Positions 45,978 to 53,096 of a DNA stretch of 64,000 nt are shown here, one piece after another. A program made the position numbers and the translations under genes. The stretch is from a virus. The stretch lies in the IMG/VR virus record IMGVR_UViG_3300045974_000102, positions 51,883-115,882 of that record; one strand, 5' to 3'. Below the pieces are notes generated by a model, which saw nothing but the letters and a program-made list of their open reading frames with translations, ran no database searches and had not been told where the DNA came from. Numbering within the stretch: position 1 is the stretch's first letter; every line of letters begins with the position of its first letter.

Positions 45978-46751
45978 TTATTTTATTATTTCCAGATCTG
46001 CATGTTCTTCTGAGCAATAGAGTTGTGGATTCTGTTCGAAGCCCATCATGTTCATGACTTCATTGAGCTGGAGACACAGGTTTCTATAAGTCAGATTTGG
46101 GGTCTGCTTTAAGAGGTTAGTGAGGGCGAAGGTGAATGCTCCCTGGAAAGTTTCGTTGATGAACGCGTCAGCCGAGGTCTGGTCAGATTGACACCCAGAA
46201 AGAAGTATCATATTGCCCATTGTAGCGTCCAAATTTATCTCTGTAGCCACTTGTTTTATTGAATTAATAGGAAGACCGCTTGGTGCCTCGAATAAGGTTA
46301 CTGAGCGGCTTTTTTTATAATCTAGAGAGAAGTCTTTAGTGCTGTCTCCGGAGTGGCAGCAGTCTAGCAGAACAACAAGATGAGCACCAGGAACGAGATT
46401 GCGAAACACGTTGTATAGCTCGTCATCAATAATAAGCCCACCAGAAGCATAATCGTAAGGTACCAGCGCTTCGTCCATTCCATCTATTTCGTCTCCATGA
46501 CGGTCTGGGACCTGTGTCCCATGTCCGGAGTAGTGGAAGAAGATCTTGTCGCCTTCCTGTGATTTGGAGATTAAAGAAGCAAGCGCTGCTAATATATTTG
46601 CTTTAGTTGCCTCTTGTTCAAGGAGAATAATCTTTTCTGCTATTTCATACTGTGAGAGGAGAGCGTCTATATTAGAAGCGTCGTTTAAGCAGCCTCTAAG
46701 TTGTGATTGTGTGCCAGTGTAGTTGATGCCTGTAAGTAATAAACGGATCAT
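45978..46751 (-). CDS. Metacaspase-like peptidase (C14 family)
   Basis: 257 residues, essentially one p20-like catalytic domain. The start RLLLTGINYTGTQSQLRGCLND is the conserved opening strand and loop of bacterial metacaspases. H77 in HYSGHG and C132 in DCCHSGD give the His-Cys dyad; LIIDDELYNVF and GNMILLSGCQSDQTSAD are the usual later motifs. Full-length for a minimal metacaspase, with no death-fold, transmembrane or sensor domain. SD AGGAGG follows a GGCACT/AGTGCC hairpin at 46769-46783. Proteases of this family cleave after Arg/Lys (metacaspases) or Asp (caspases). In bacteria they act in defence and cell death. In phage it might process virion or host proteins. Confidence 0.9.
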   Translation of the reverse strand: MIRLLLTGINYTGTQSQLRGCLNDASNIDALLSQYEIAEKIILLEQEATKANILAALASLISKSQEGDKIFFHYSGHGTQVPDRHGDEIDGMDEALVPYDYASGGLIIDDELYNVFRNLVPGAHLVVLLDCCHSGDSTKDFSLDYKKSRSVTLFEAPSGLPINSIKQVATEINLDATMGNMILLSGCQSDQTSADAFINETFQGAFTFALTNLLKQTPNLTYRNLCLQLNEVMNMMGFEQNPQLYCSEEHADLEIIK

Positions 46752-47159
46752 GTGAACCTCCTATGTGAGGCACTTGGAGTGCCGTCTTACTTAGGTGTTA
46801 TTAAAGGTTTCTGTGGAATTTGGAAATGAGTTTATATATATTTGGGAGTCGAGTATTTGGAGAGTTTCTATAGGAAAAGGGTGGGGGTGGGGTAAGAAAA
46901 ACCCAAATAAAGCATAAATATATACAAAGGTAAAATAAATGATAGACGGCAAAGACCAGGTAGCATATTGGAGATGAGACTCCTCTCGTCAACAGTATGC
47001 AACCCCGGCCTCGGTCTGAGGTCTGTATCTTCCCTGCTTCATCGGACACATCCTCAACTCAACAACATCACACTCAGTCGGTTATGGTATCTATGAGTAC
47101 ACTAGAGATCCATTGTAAATCCCGTTATGAGTATCACACATTGTCCATAGGAGGACATC
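46752..47159. promoter_or_regulatory. Divergent intergenic region between late and early modules
   Basis: About 408 bases with no credible gene. Contents: a GGCACT/AGTGCC hairpin in the caspase leader (46769-46783); a G-rich stretch of three runs (about 46879-46893: GGGTGGGGGTGGGG); an AT-rich stretch (about 46910-46945) with a TAAAAT; a CCTC/GAGG stem at about 47006-47018; and the leader of the first rightward gene. No clean -35/-10 pair with 17-base spacing was found for either direction, consistent with phage-specific promoters. Confidence 0.5.
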
Positions 47160-47387
47160 ATGAAAACTTCCGCTATCATCATGAGCATCATCGCCATCAT
47201 CGTTGCTATCGCTGGCTGCATCTGGGCATGGCCCATCATCATGTTCGTGGGCTACAAGCTCCTCAAGGCTCTCCTCGTCACCAAAGACAAAGTCGTCTCC
47301 GTCTCTGGTTCCCTCAAGGGCAAAATGGTCTCCGCTGCTGAGAAGGCAGCTGCTGATCACGACGCATTCATGAAGGGCCGCCCGTAA
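47160..47387 (+). CDS. Small membrane protein (first early gene)
   Basis: 75 residues, ATG preceded by AGGAGGACATC. Residues about 4-38 are hydrophobic (IIMSIIAIIVAIAGCIWAWP, then IIMFVGYKLLKALL), one long or two short membrane helices, and the tail is Lys/Ala rich (KGKMVSAAEKAAADHDAFMK). GC-rich codon choice, as in the genes up to 50 kb, suggests high expression. No family recognised. Confidence 0.65.
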   Translation: MKTSAIIMSIIAIIVAIAGCIWAWPIIMFVGYKLLKALLVTKDKVVSVSGSLKGKMVSAAEKAAADHDAFMKGRP

Positions 47388-47413
47388 CATCAACGCCCAA
47401 CCAACCCGTAACT

Positions 47414-47453
47414 GAAACCCTCAACCGCATCGCCCCTGTGCGTAATCAGGGGC
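47414..47453 (+). repeat. Intercistronic element copy 1 (GAAACCCT + hairpin)
   Basis: GAAACCCTCAAC followed by GCCCCTG (47432-47438) and CAGGGGC (47447-47453), a 7-bp stem with 8-base loop. The same order of conserved block then GC-rich hairpin recurs at 48034 and 48563. Probably an RNA processing or attenuation site. Confidence 0.55.
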
Positions 47454-47504
47454 TCACCTGCAGCACTACTCCAATAGCAGCACTACATACAAAGGAGACA
47501 CACC

Positions 47505-47870
47505 ATGCGTCAATACAAATATGCACCTCATGTCCTCTTCATCGTCCTGCAGTTCACGATGCTCTTCTGTGCCCTCTGGGGCATGGATAACAACATGCCA
47601 CTCTTCGCAATGGGTGCAACGCTTACCTCATGGGCACTCGCCGGGCTCAACATCCGGGCCCTCCTTATCCACCACCATGACGAGGTAGATGTCATGGACG
47701 TTATCTACCTCACGGGCTCACTGCTAGCATACATGGGTGCATTACTGGCCCTTAATGTGGGCATTGACAGCCCTACTACCCTGAAGCTGGCCGTCATAGT
47801 GCTGACCGCTTGGACAACCATGAACATAGCCTTCTACCACGAGAAGGCAAAGGGAGGTGTAACATGCTAA
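47505..47870 (+). CDS. Four-helix membrane protein
   Basis: 121 residues with membrane segments around HVLFIVLQFTMLFCALWG, FAMGATLTSWALAGLNIRAL, VIYLTGSLLAYMGALLALNV and LAVIVLTAWTTMNIAFY. Short charged loop (HHHDEVDVMD) between spans two and three. SD AAAGGAG. Overlaps the next gene by 7 bases. No family recognised; inner-membrane location expected. Confidence 0.65.
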   Translation: MRQYKYAPHVLFIVLQFTMLFCALWGMDNNMPLFAMGATLTSWALAGLNIRALLIHHHDEVDVMDVIYLTGSLLAYMGALLALNVGIDSPTTLKLAVIVLTAWTTMNIAFYHEKAKGGVTC

Positions 47871-48034
47871 CACGTATACTTGACAAGATTAAGACCCTGG
47901 AAGCCGAGATCACCCAGATCCAGATGGAGAACGCCCGTAAGAACGGCTGCGTGCACGAGTTGACCAGGGACGCACTTGGCGACTTGCAAGGCCTTAGGAA
48001 GCTCGTAGAAGAGCTTGCTAACACCTGCGGCTAG
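47864..48034 (+). CDS. Small coiled-coil protein
   Basis: 56 residues from ATG 47864 (SD GGAGG; an upstream alternative start would overlap the membrane gene more deeply). LTRILDKIKTLEAEITQIQM has heptad spacing; the end LRKLVEELANTCG continues the helix. Probably a dimeric coiled coil. Function unknown. Confidence 0.6.
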   Translation: MLTRILDKIKTLEAEITQIQMENARKNGCVHELTRDALGDLQGLRKLVEELANTCG

Positions 48035-48071
48035 AAACCCTAACAAGCCCTGGCTGAGACTAGACCAGGGC
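48034..48071 (+). repeat. Intercistronic element copy 2
   Basis: GAAACCCTAAC then GCCCTGG (48047-48053) and CCAGGGC (48065-48071) with an 11-base loop, starting at the last base of the preceding gene's stop. Followed by two SD-like AGGAGG sites before the 17-residue peptide gene. Confidence 0.55.
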
Positions 48072-48114
48072 AGAAAGGAGGATGTAACATCAACCCTGAA
48101 AGGAGGTGATCAGC

Positions 48115-48168
48115 ATGCTGTACATCATCATTGGCTGCATCTTGGTGTGGGTGTCCGGTACACTGTAG
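48115..48168 (+). CDS. 17-residue membrane micropeptide (candidate)
   Basis: ATG 48115 with AAAGGAGGTGATC directly upstream, an almost perfect SD. The product MLYIIIGCILVWVSGTL is a single hydrophobic helix. Too short to be certain, but such a strong SD has no other start to serve. Confidence 0.45.
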   Translation: MLYIIIGCILVWVSGTL

Positions 48169-48195
48169 GACAACCGTAGGGTAGCGGAGGCTATC

Positions 48196-48369
48196 ATGAA
48201 AGCACCAGCAATCAACAAGAGTGAGATGTATGTGCTCATGCGTCACATGGGCTTTACCAACCAGGAGGTCGTGACCTGTTGTTATAAGGTCATCGACCAT
48301 GTCAAGTCGTACAACGCTGTTAACAAGGCACTCAAGGCATTTGAGGAGCCTAAAAGGAGAGCATCATGA
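48196..48369 (+). CDS. Small basic protein (57 aa)
   Basis: ATG 48196 after GCGGAGGCTATC; ends in ATGA shared with the next gene. Contains a helix-turn pattern (EMYVLMRHMGFTNQEVVTCC) and a basic end (EEPKRRAS). It could be a small HTH-like DNA-binding protein, but the helix-turn-helix is not clear. GC-rich codon use like its neighbours. Confidence 0.6.
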   Translation: MKAPAINKSEMYVLMRHMGFTNQEVVTCCYKVIDHVKSYNAVNKALKAFEEPKRRAS

Positions 48370-48560
48370 GCAACAATATGCAAGCACTGTTGGTATGCGC
48401 GTTGGGATTAGTAGCCATCTACCTGTCGTACCCTAAGCGGGTACACTACTACATGGATCGCATCATCATGAGCACTGGGTGGTGCCCACGGTGCCACAAG
48501 CACACCGTGTACTCCGTGAACGGTGCTTACAGTGTGTGCTCGCACTGTAACAAAAGGTAA
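48366..48560 (+). CDS. Membrane-anchored zinc-ribbon protein
   Basis: 64 residues. MQALLVCALGLVAIYLSY is an N-terminal membrane anchor; TGWCPRCHKHTVYSVNG followed by CSHCNKR is a compact four-Cys zinc ribbon. Such a ribbon on a membrane anchor would face the cytoplasm or the outside depending on orientation; the positive residues after the span favour the ribbon inside. ATGA coupling to the preceding gene. Function unknown. Confidence 0.7.
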   Translation: MSNNMQALLVCALGLVAIYLSYPKRVHYYMDRIIMSTGWCPRCHKHTVYSVNGAYSVCSHCNKR

Positions 48561-48562
48561 CT

Positions 48563-48598
48563 GAAACCCTCAACAAGGCACGGCTACCAGAGCGTGCC
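48563..48598 (+). repeat. Intercistronic element copy 3
   Basis: GAAACCCTCAAC followed by GGCACG (48577-48582) and CGTGCC (48593-48598), stem 6 bp, loop 10. Starts 3 bases after the preceding stop codon. Followed by AAAGGAGG, and 80 bases later the next gene. Confidence 0.55.
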
Positions 48599-48679
48599 AA
48601 AGGAGGACACCAGCAGTAGCGGGGTAGGTAGACCCGTGTAGTGTCACTGAGGCCATAATCAACCACAAAGGAGAACACA

Positions 48680-49033
48680 ATGAAACGTCTTATCTATGAT
48701 GCAGCAACGATGCCCGTATTCGACACCCGCACCTGGCAGCAGAAGCTCCAGGACGCAGAGGCCAGGTATCAGAACAACATTCTCAGTGCCTATCAGTTGG
48801 CTTGCCAGTATGACGAGTACGAGGACGTTATCCCTACCGTGACCGCTAGGGACCGCAAGGACCGCGCTGCTAAGGACCGTGGTAACCCGAATATCTGGAA
48901 GCGGATCGTCCAGAGCCAGGTACGTAAGCACGGTAAGCTTCAGCACTACGATCGCCATGCCCTCGACCAGCAGGTTGCACAGCGCCTCGAAAACGAGCAT
49001 GAAGCCAAAGCTTGGGCCTTCCGCCTCGCCTAA
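48680..49033 (+). CDS. Small charged helical protein
   Basis: 117 residues, SD AAAGGAG. Mostly helical and rich in Arg/Lys/Gln (TARDRKDRAAKDRG, QVRKHGKLQHYDRHAL), a potential nucleic-acid binder. No domain recognised. GC-rich codons. Followed by an inverted repeat TAACAGTC/GACTGTTA at 49031-49071. Confidence 0.6.
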   Translation: MKRLIYDAATMPVFDTRTWQQKLQDAEARYQNNILSAYQLACQYDEYEDVIPTVTARDRKDRAAKDRGNPNIWKRIVQSQVRKHGKLQHYDRHALDQQVAQRLENEHEAKAWAFRLA

Positions 49034-49071
49034 CAGTCACTCCCGCCAGACTGTCGTGAGATAGACTGTTA
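49031..49071 (+). terminator. Inverted repeat, possible terminator or processing hairpin
   Basis: TAACAGTC (49031-49038) and GACTGTTA (49064-49071) are perfect complements around 25 bases that themselves contain AGACTGTC. The repeat overlaps the stop codon of the preceding gene. Followed by GTTGTTATAAG, not a clear T-run. Confidence 0.4.
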
Positions 49072-49139
49072 GTTGTTATAAGCAGTTTTGCCCCGAAACC
49101 GTGGCCATCATCAACCAGTTGTCCACAGGAGGACACACC

Positions 49140-50087
49140 ATGAACGCAATCGAGAAGTTGATCCAGGCAGCAGCAATCGCAGCTACTTCGGTAGCCGCAC
49201 AGGCCATCACGGCCAAGCAGAACCAGATCATCGCTGAAGATGCGGTGGTTAATGCTGAAGGGCGGAAGTTCGCTTCCGCTATGACCGCCAATGTGGCGGC
49301 ACCTATTAAGCGGGACCTGCTTGAGAAGCAGGGCAACGCTTTGGACTTGGCATTCGAGAAGCTCGATGCTAAGACTGTGGGCACCACTAACGCCATCGAG
49401 GCGTTGTGTGTGTTCATCCGCAATGGGAATGCCAGCTTGAAAGAGCTGGATGCCTCTCGTGTGCAGGTGGGTACCGCACTGAGCTCTGCTGCCATTAAGG
49501 TAGTGGAGGCGTCCAACCCGTCTTATCGGAAGTATGACTTCAGCACCCAGACTGCCTTGAAGGAGAAGGCTGTCAATATGGTGCCTGAACTCAAGGCATT
49601 GTCTGTCCTGAAGAATGAGCTCGATGACGAGCGTGCTAAGACCGTTGAGTGGGTACTTGTGTTCGAGGGCAAGCTCGTAAGGGCAACTGCAAAGCTCAGG
49701 TATCTCGTAGTTGAGTATGAGGCACTGGGTGAGGAGTGCGTGTTCGAGTCTGAGGACATTCAGGCTGCTCTTTCTGAAGTGCCCTTGCCTTGGGGTCTGG
49801 GTGCATTCAGGTGGAACCTGAGCAACAAGTTTGAGCTGTGTGCTCATACGGTTAAGTCCATCAGGGACAAGATCAAAGCCGCTAAGGAGCGGTCTGCCAA
49901 GGAGCGCAAGGCTCTTAAGGCTGCTGCTATTGAGGACATGGCTACAACTAAGGTCGTCTTCTCTGAAGATGACGCTGTTGTGCATCTGGCAGATGTACGG
50001 GCACTCCGCGCTCTTAAGGATGCTGCACGTCCGTCTCAGCGCCGGGTGACTGCTCGTCAGGTCGAGCAGGCCCGTCGGGCTCTGTAG
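49140..50087 (+). CDS. Alpha-helical/coiled-coil protein
   Basis: 315 residues from ATG 49140, chosen for SD AGGAGG (an upstream GTG lacks one). Ala-rich helices throughout (KLIQAAAIAATSVAAQAIT, HTVKSIRDKIKAAKERS), one Trp-containing middle (EVPLPWGLGAFRWNLSN), and a basic C-terminus ending RRVTARQVEQARRAL. No family recognised. A soluble, elongated protein is likely. GC-rich, strongly biased codons suggest it is abundant early in infection. Confidence 0.6.
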   Translation: MNAIEKLIQAAAIAATSVAAQAITAKQNQIIAEDAVVNAEGRKFASAMTANVAAPIKRDLLEKQGNALDLAFEKLDAKTVGTTNAIEALCVFIRNGNASLKELDASRVQVGTALSSAAIKVVEASNPSYRKYDFSTQTALKEKAVNMVPELKALSVLKNELDDERAKTVEWVLVFEGKLVRATAKLRYLVVEYEALGEECVFESEDIQAALSEVPLPWGLGAFRWNLSNKFELCAHTVKSIRDKIKAAKERSAKERKALKAAAIEDMATTKVVFSEDDAVVHLADVRALRALKDAARPSQRRVTARQVEQARRAL

Positions 50088-50111
50088 TCTATTAAGCACT
50101 AGGAGTCTGCA

Positions 50112-50345
50112 ATGAGACTCGTAGTCCATAACCAAATTACTAACCAGCATTTCCTGGCTTGTAATGTTGTTGGTATTGAGATTACACCTTTTAAGGTGAT
50201 CTGCCTAGTTGCTTCTAAGGTGGAGAGTTATACTCTGCCTAAGGACTATACTATTAATGTCTTTGATGAGTCTGCGGCCTTTGGGCTAGGCTTCTTGCCA
50301 TTCCCTTGGGATAAGCGTCCTAATGCTAGTATTGTATTTGAATAG
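50112..50345 (+). CDS. Unknown small protein
   Basis: 77 residues, mainly strands (LVVHNQITNQHFLACNVVG, EITPFKVICLVASKVESYT). It marks the change from GC-rich to AT-rich codon use. SD TAGGAG. No family recognised. Confidence 0.5.
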   Translation: MRLVVHNQITNQHFLACNVVGIEITPFKVICLVASKVESYTLPKDYTINVFDESAAFGLGFLPFPWDKRPNASIVFE

Positions 50346-50357
50346 GAGTATATAGTA

Positions 50358-50564
50358 ATGGTTGCCTCTATTCGTACTGCAACGAAGAATCGTCTTCGTG
50401 AGCATGATCATTATGTTCAGCAAAATGGGGAGCTTAACTCTTTACTTGCTGATCGTGATAGGCTGATGGTCTTGGCTGGCAAGGCTAAGAACAGACCTGG
50501 GCAGTTTCACTACCTCAATCAGGTTGTATTGGTTGAGGAACAAATGAGAGCTATTAAGCTCTAG
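50358..50564 (+). CDS. Unknown small helical protein
   Basis: 68 residues, charged and helical (ATKNRLREHDHYVQQNGEL, LLADRDRLMVLAGKAKNR). Leader AATAGGAGTATATAGTAATG resembles the ATAGTCATG leader set further downstream. No family recognised. Confidence 0.5.
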   Translation: MVASIRTATKNRLREHDHYVQQNGELNSLLADRDRLMVLAGKAKNRPGQFHYLNQVVLVEEQMRAIKL

Positions 50565-50575
50565 GAGGCATTACC

Positions 50576-50704
50576 ATGAGAAATCCTAGTTACATTTACA
50601 AGAATGATTTTGTGTGTCCCTATTGTGGGGGCACCGTTGTATCTGAGGATGGTTACCTGGTGTGTGTAACACCTGGAACCTGTACCTGGACAGAGGAGAT
50701 ATAG
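50576..50704 (+). CDS. Zinc-ribbon micro-protein (42 aa)
   Basis: ATG 50576 behind TAGGAGG. FVCPYCGGTVVSEDGYLVC followed by GTC provides C14, C17, C30 and C36 for one zinc ribbon. Ends 2 bases before the 520-residue gene. Zinc ribbons of this size act in phages as transcription or translation accessory proteins in known cases (general knowledge); here unproven. Confidence 0.6.
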   Translation: MRNPSYIYKNDFVCPYCGGTVVSEDGYLVCVTPGTCTWTEEI

Positions 50705-50706
50705 TC

Positions 50707-52269
50707 ATGAGAGCAAAGCATTTTCCGGTTGACATTGTTGGTTCGCCCGACAGGTATGGTGTCCGTACTGATGTTAACAATCTCTCGTTGTTCGTCAACG
50801 AGGCGTCTGTCAAGATCTCTGTTGGTACCATGGTTTGGTTGCCAAGGACTGACAAGGATAAGAATGGCCTTAGGATCCCTGGCACGGAGCGTCTGTATCC
50901 TGTCAGCCATTATGATGCGCTACTTATTAATTTCGATAGGCCGCGCGTTGTTAGGCGTCATGATCAGTTGTATTTTGGCAGTCATATTGCTTACCTCGAG
51001 TTTGCAATGTCTAATATGTTTGCTATGGTGAAGGCTCAGTATAATGATGAGTCTGTCTTCTACCATGCACTCTATGACATGATGGATGCTGAGTACTATT
51101 GTAAGCCGGGTAAGGATTTCTGGCGTGATAATATGTTCGATACTGTGTGGAGGGCATTCTACTCTACTAATCAGCCTTTCATGAAGGAGTGCCTATTTGC
51201 TGTGGCATATCTTAATGATGAGTGCTACAGGCGTGTCAGGGACATGCTTAAACGTGCTGGGTATAATTCTGCTGCTGATTGCAGCTTTATATTGGCATGT
51301 CATAAGCTTGGCTATGATATACAGCCTGGATGCACTAGGTATGATATAGTCAGAGCTCTTGAGGCTATTTGGCTTGAGCGTGTGTCTAAGCGTGCACATA
51401 TACCTAACGGCAAGGTTAAGTCTGTAGCTGAGTATGATAATTGGAAGCGTAATGGTTATAACTTCCTTGAGCAGCGTCAGGTAGATGAGCGTATTCTTGA
51501 GAATGCCTATTTTGGTAACATTGAAGATGTCATTGCCAATCATTGGGCATATGGAGACTATATTCAGACTGGGCGTGTATTTATCTACAGATATGAGGCT
51601 GGCATCATGCCTGATGAGGGTGATACATTCCATACGTGGGATAAGTATAAGCAGGTTGCTCTTGCTAAAGAGTGGTGGGCACGTGATATATCTATTGACG
51701 ATCTACTTGATCGTGCTAATGCCAATTATTATTGGTTTAGCCATGGTGCATCTGTGCCTATGAAGCATACACTCATTGAGATCTTTAGAGCTTATGAGCT
51801 TGAGATTCAGTGGGCTAACTATATTAATCAGGATGATGAGGATGGCTCTAAGGGTGAACTGGATTATCAGTATCCTCGTATGGAGGATAGTGACTTTGTT
51901 CACCCTCTTTACACTAGCTACTTAGATCCTCCTCAGCCAGGCTTTGATGAACCAAAATCTAGTATTGGTGGTCAGGCATCAGCAAGCTTTCCTATGGATC
52001 GCTTTGATGAGCTTGAGAAGGAGCACATGGGCGATTTCGAGAAGGGCACTGGTATTTATAATCCTGATTTAATAGCTCTTCAGAAGCAGGTGTTTGATGC
52101 TGTGCCTGTTATCAAGCCCACTGATGTTGAGCATGTGTGGATATCCCTTAGTGGTAAGTATTACTGGAGTGATGAGACTTCCGCTCTTAGTGAGCCTTAT
52201 GCTACTAAGGAAGCTGCTGTTGAGGCACTCAATGCTTATGTTGAGTGGCTTAATGAGGTTCCCTTTTAA
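50707..52269 (+). CDS. Large protein paired with the RNA polymerase-like gene
   Basis: 520 residues from ATG 50707 (leader GAGATATAGTC). No known domain. N-terminal 70 residues are strand rich (MVWLPRTDKDKNGLRIPG); the middle is helical with many Tyr/Trp/Asp; the C-terminal 45 residues (HVWISLSGKYYWSDETSAL, then EAAVEALNAYVEWL) form a small repeat-like domain. Residues 418-426 read SSIGGQASA, identical to residues 320-328 of the polymerase-like protein encoded two genes later but with different codons. It may be a polymerase partner or share a binding or processing site with it. Confidence 0.55.
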   Translation: MRAKHFPVDIVGSPDRYGVRTDVNNLSLFVNEASVKISVGTMVWLPRTDKDKNGLRIPGTERLYPVSHYDALLINFDRPRVVRRHDQLYFGSHIAYLEFAMSNMFAMVKAQYNDESVFYHALYDMMDAEYYCKPGKDFWRDNMFDTVWRAFYSTNQPFMKECLFAVAYLNDECYRRVRDMLKRAGYNSAADCSFILACHKLGYDIQPGCTRYDIVRALEAIWLERVSKRAHIPNGKVKSVAEYDNWKRNGYNFLEQRQVDERILENAYFGNIEDVIANHWAYGDYIQTGRVFIYRYEAGIMPDEGDTFHTWDKYKQVALAKEWWARDISIDDLLDRANANYYWFSHGASVPMKHTLIEIFRAYELEIQWANYINQDDEDGSKGELDYQYPRMEDSDFVHPLYTSYLDPPQPGFDEPKSSIGGQASASFPMDRFDELEKEHMGDFEKGTGIYNPDLIALQKQVFDAVPVIKPTDVEHVWISLSGKYYWSDETSALSEPYATKEAAVEALNAYVEWLNEVPF

Positions 52270-52284
52270 TAGGGAGATATAGTC

Positions 52285-52782
52285 ATGAGACAACCAATAT
52301 TAGGAATGACTTGTAAGGGTCAGCCTGTGTATAATATGGGCTCGACTTTTAAGCTCTCAGTTGTTGATGGCCTTCTTACAACCTGGACTGAGTCCTTTTA
52401 TGTTCTCAAGGACAGTGTTGAGTGTGAGAATAATTATCAAGTTGTTCAGCCTGGCGTCTGGTCTTCATATGGTGAATTAGTTGTTGGTGAAGTTAATGGC
52501 AAGTTCTGCATTTGCTGTCCTTCTTTGTCATTCCGTTTGGATGGCTTAGAAGGTAATATGCATGAGGAATTTCATGAGATCAGAAGGTGGGAGACAGCCT
52601 GGCAGCTTGGAGTTTCTAAGCCTGGTGAAAGGACTGTTAGAGGCTTTGGTGAATATGGTTATATCTATTGGCCTCAGGCTTCTCATTATGAGCTTGACTT
52701 TAATGAAGAACTTAATTTTATTGCTGATGGCGGCGAGCCTTGGCGGGGACCTAATGCATATCGTTGGGAAGAGGTTTACTAG
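52285..52782 (+). CDS. Unknown protein
   Basis: 165 residues with leader GGGAGATATAGTC. Strand-rich (GSTFKLSVVDGLLTTWTESF, GELVVGEVNGKFCICCPSL) and many Trp/Tyr. CICC could be a metal site, but no second pair is seen. The next gene begins 2 bases after its stop. Confidence 0.5.
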   Translation: MRQPILGMTCKGQPVYNMGSTFKLSVVDGLLTTWTESFYVLKDSVECENNYQVVQPGVWSSYGELVVGEVNGKFCICCPSLSFRLDGLEGNMHEEFHEIRRWETAWQLGVSKPGERTVRGFGEYGYIYWPQASHYELDFNEELNFIADGGEPWRGPNAYRWEEVY

Positions 52783-52783
52783 A

Positions 52784-53056
52784 ATGGATGCATGGAAAAG
52801 TCATGATAAGTATCCTAGTGTGCAATGTGGAATGTGTGAGAAAGACACACTTGTTGCCACTAAGGTCAGAAAGCGTCGTCGCAAGTATGTATTGTTGTTC
52901 TGTGAGTACTGTGGTGCTATTACGCTTGATGGTCCTGGCTGCTATAGCGTCGAGTTTTATCGTGGTGATTATGAGCCTTCTCTCGCTTATATGGATAAAG
53001 GGAAGGTATATCTTATCGAGAAGAACTGGGATGTTATTCCAGAGGATGAGTGCTAG
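52784..53056 (+). CDS. Zinc-ribbon protein
   Basis: 90 residues from ATG 52784. VQCGMCEKDTLVATKVRKRR and LLFCEYCGAITLDGPGCYSV supply CxxC pairs about 25 residues apart, a treble-clef/zinc-ribbon with a basic connector (KVRKRRRK). C-terminal strand segment. Encoded next to the RNA polymerase-like gene, so a transcription-related role is a fair guess. Confidence 0.65.
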   Translation: MDAWKSHDKYPSVQCGMCEKDTLVATKVRKRRRKYVLLFCEYCGAITLDGPGCYSVEFYRGDYEPSLAYMDKGKVYLIEKNWDVIPEDEC

Positions 53057-53096
53057 TTCTCTTAACTAGCGTATCTAAATTCGGAGGTATATAGTC

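Noticed and set aside
46879-46893. G-quadruplex
   Set aside because: Only three adjacent runs of three or more G; a four-run motif needs a two-G run or distant G, so a stable quadruplex is doubtful.
46801-47049. 82-codon leftward frame in the divergent region
   Set aside because: No SD, low-complexity Phe/Tyr-rich product, and it lies across the G-run and AT tract; more likely regulatory DNA.
48870-50150. 426-codon leftward frame opposite the early genes
   Set aside because: It is antisense to two well-supported rightward genes with SDs and arises from their GC-rich codon pattern; no SD and no domain.
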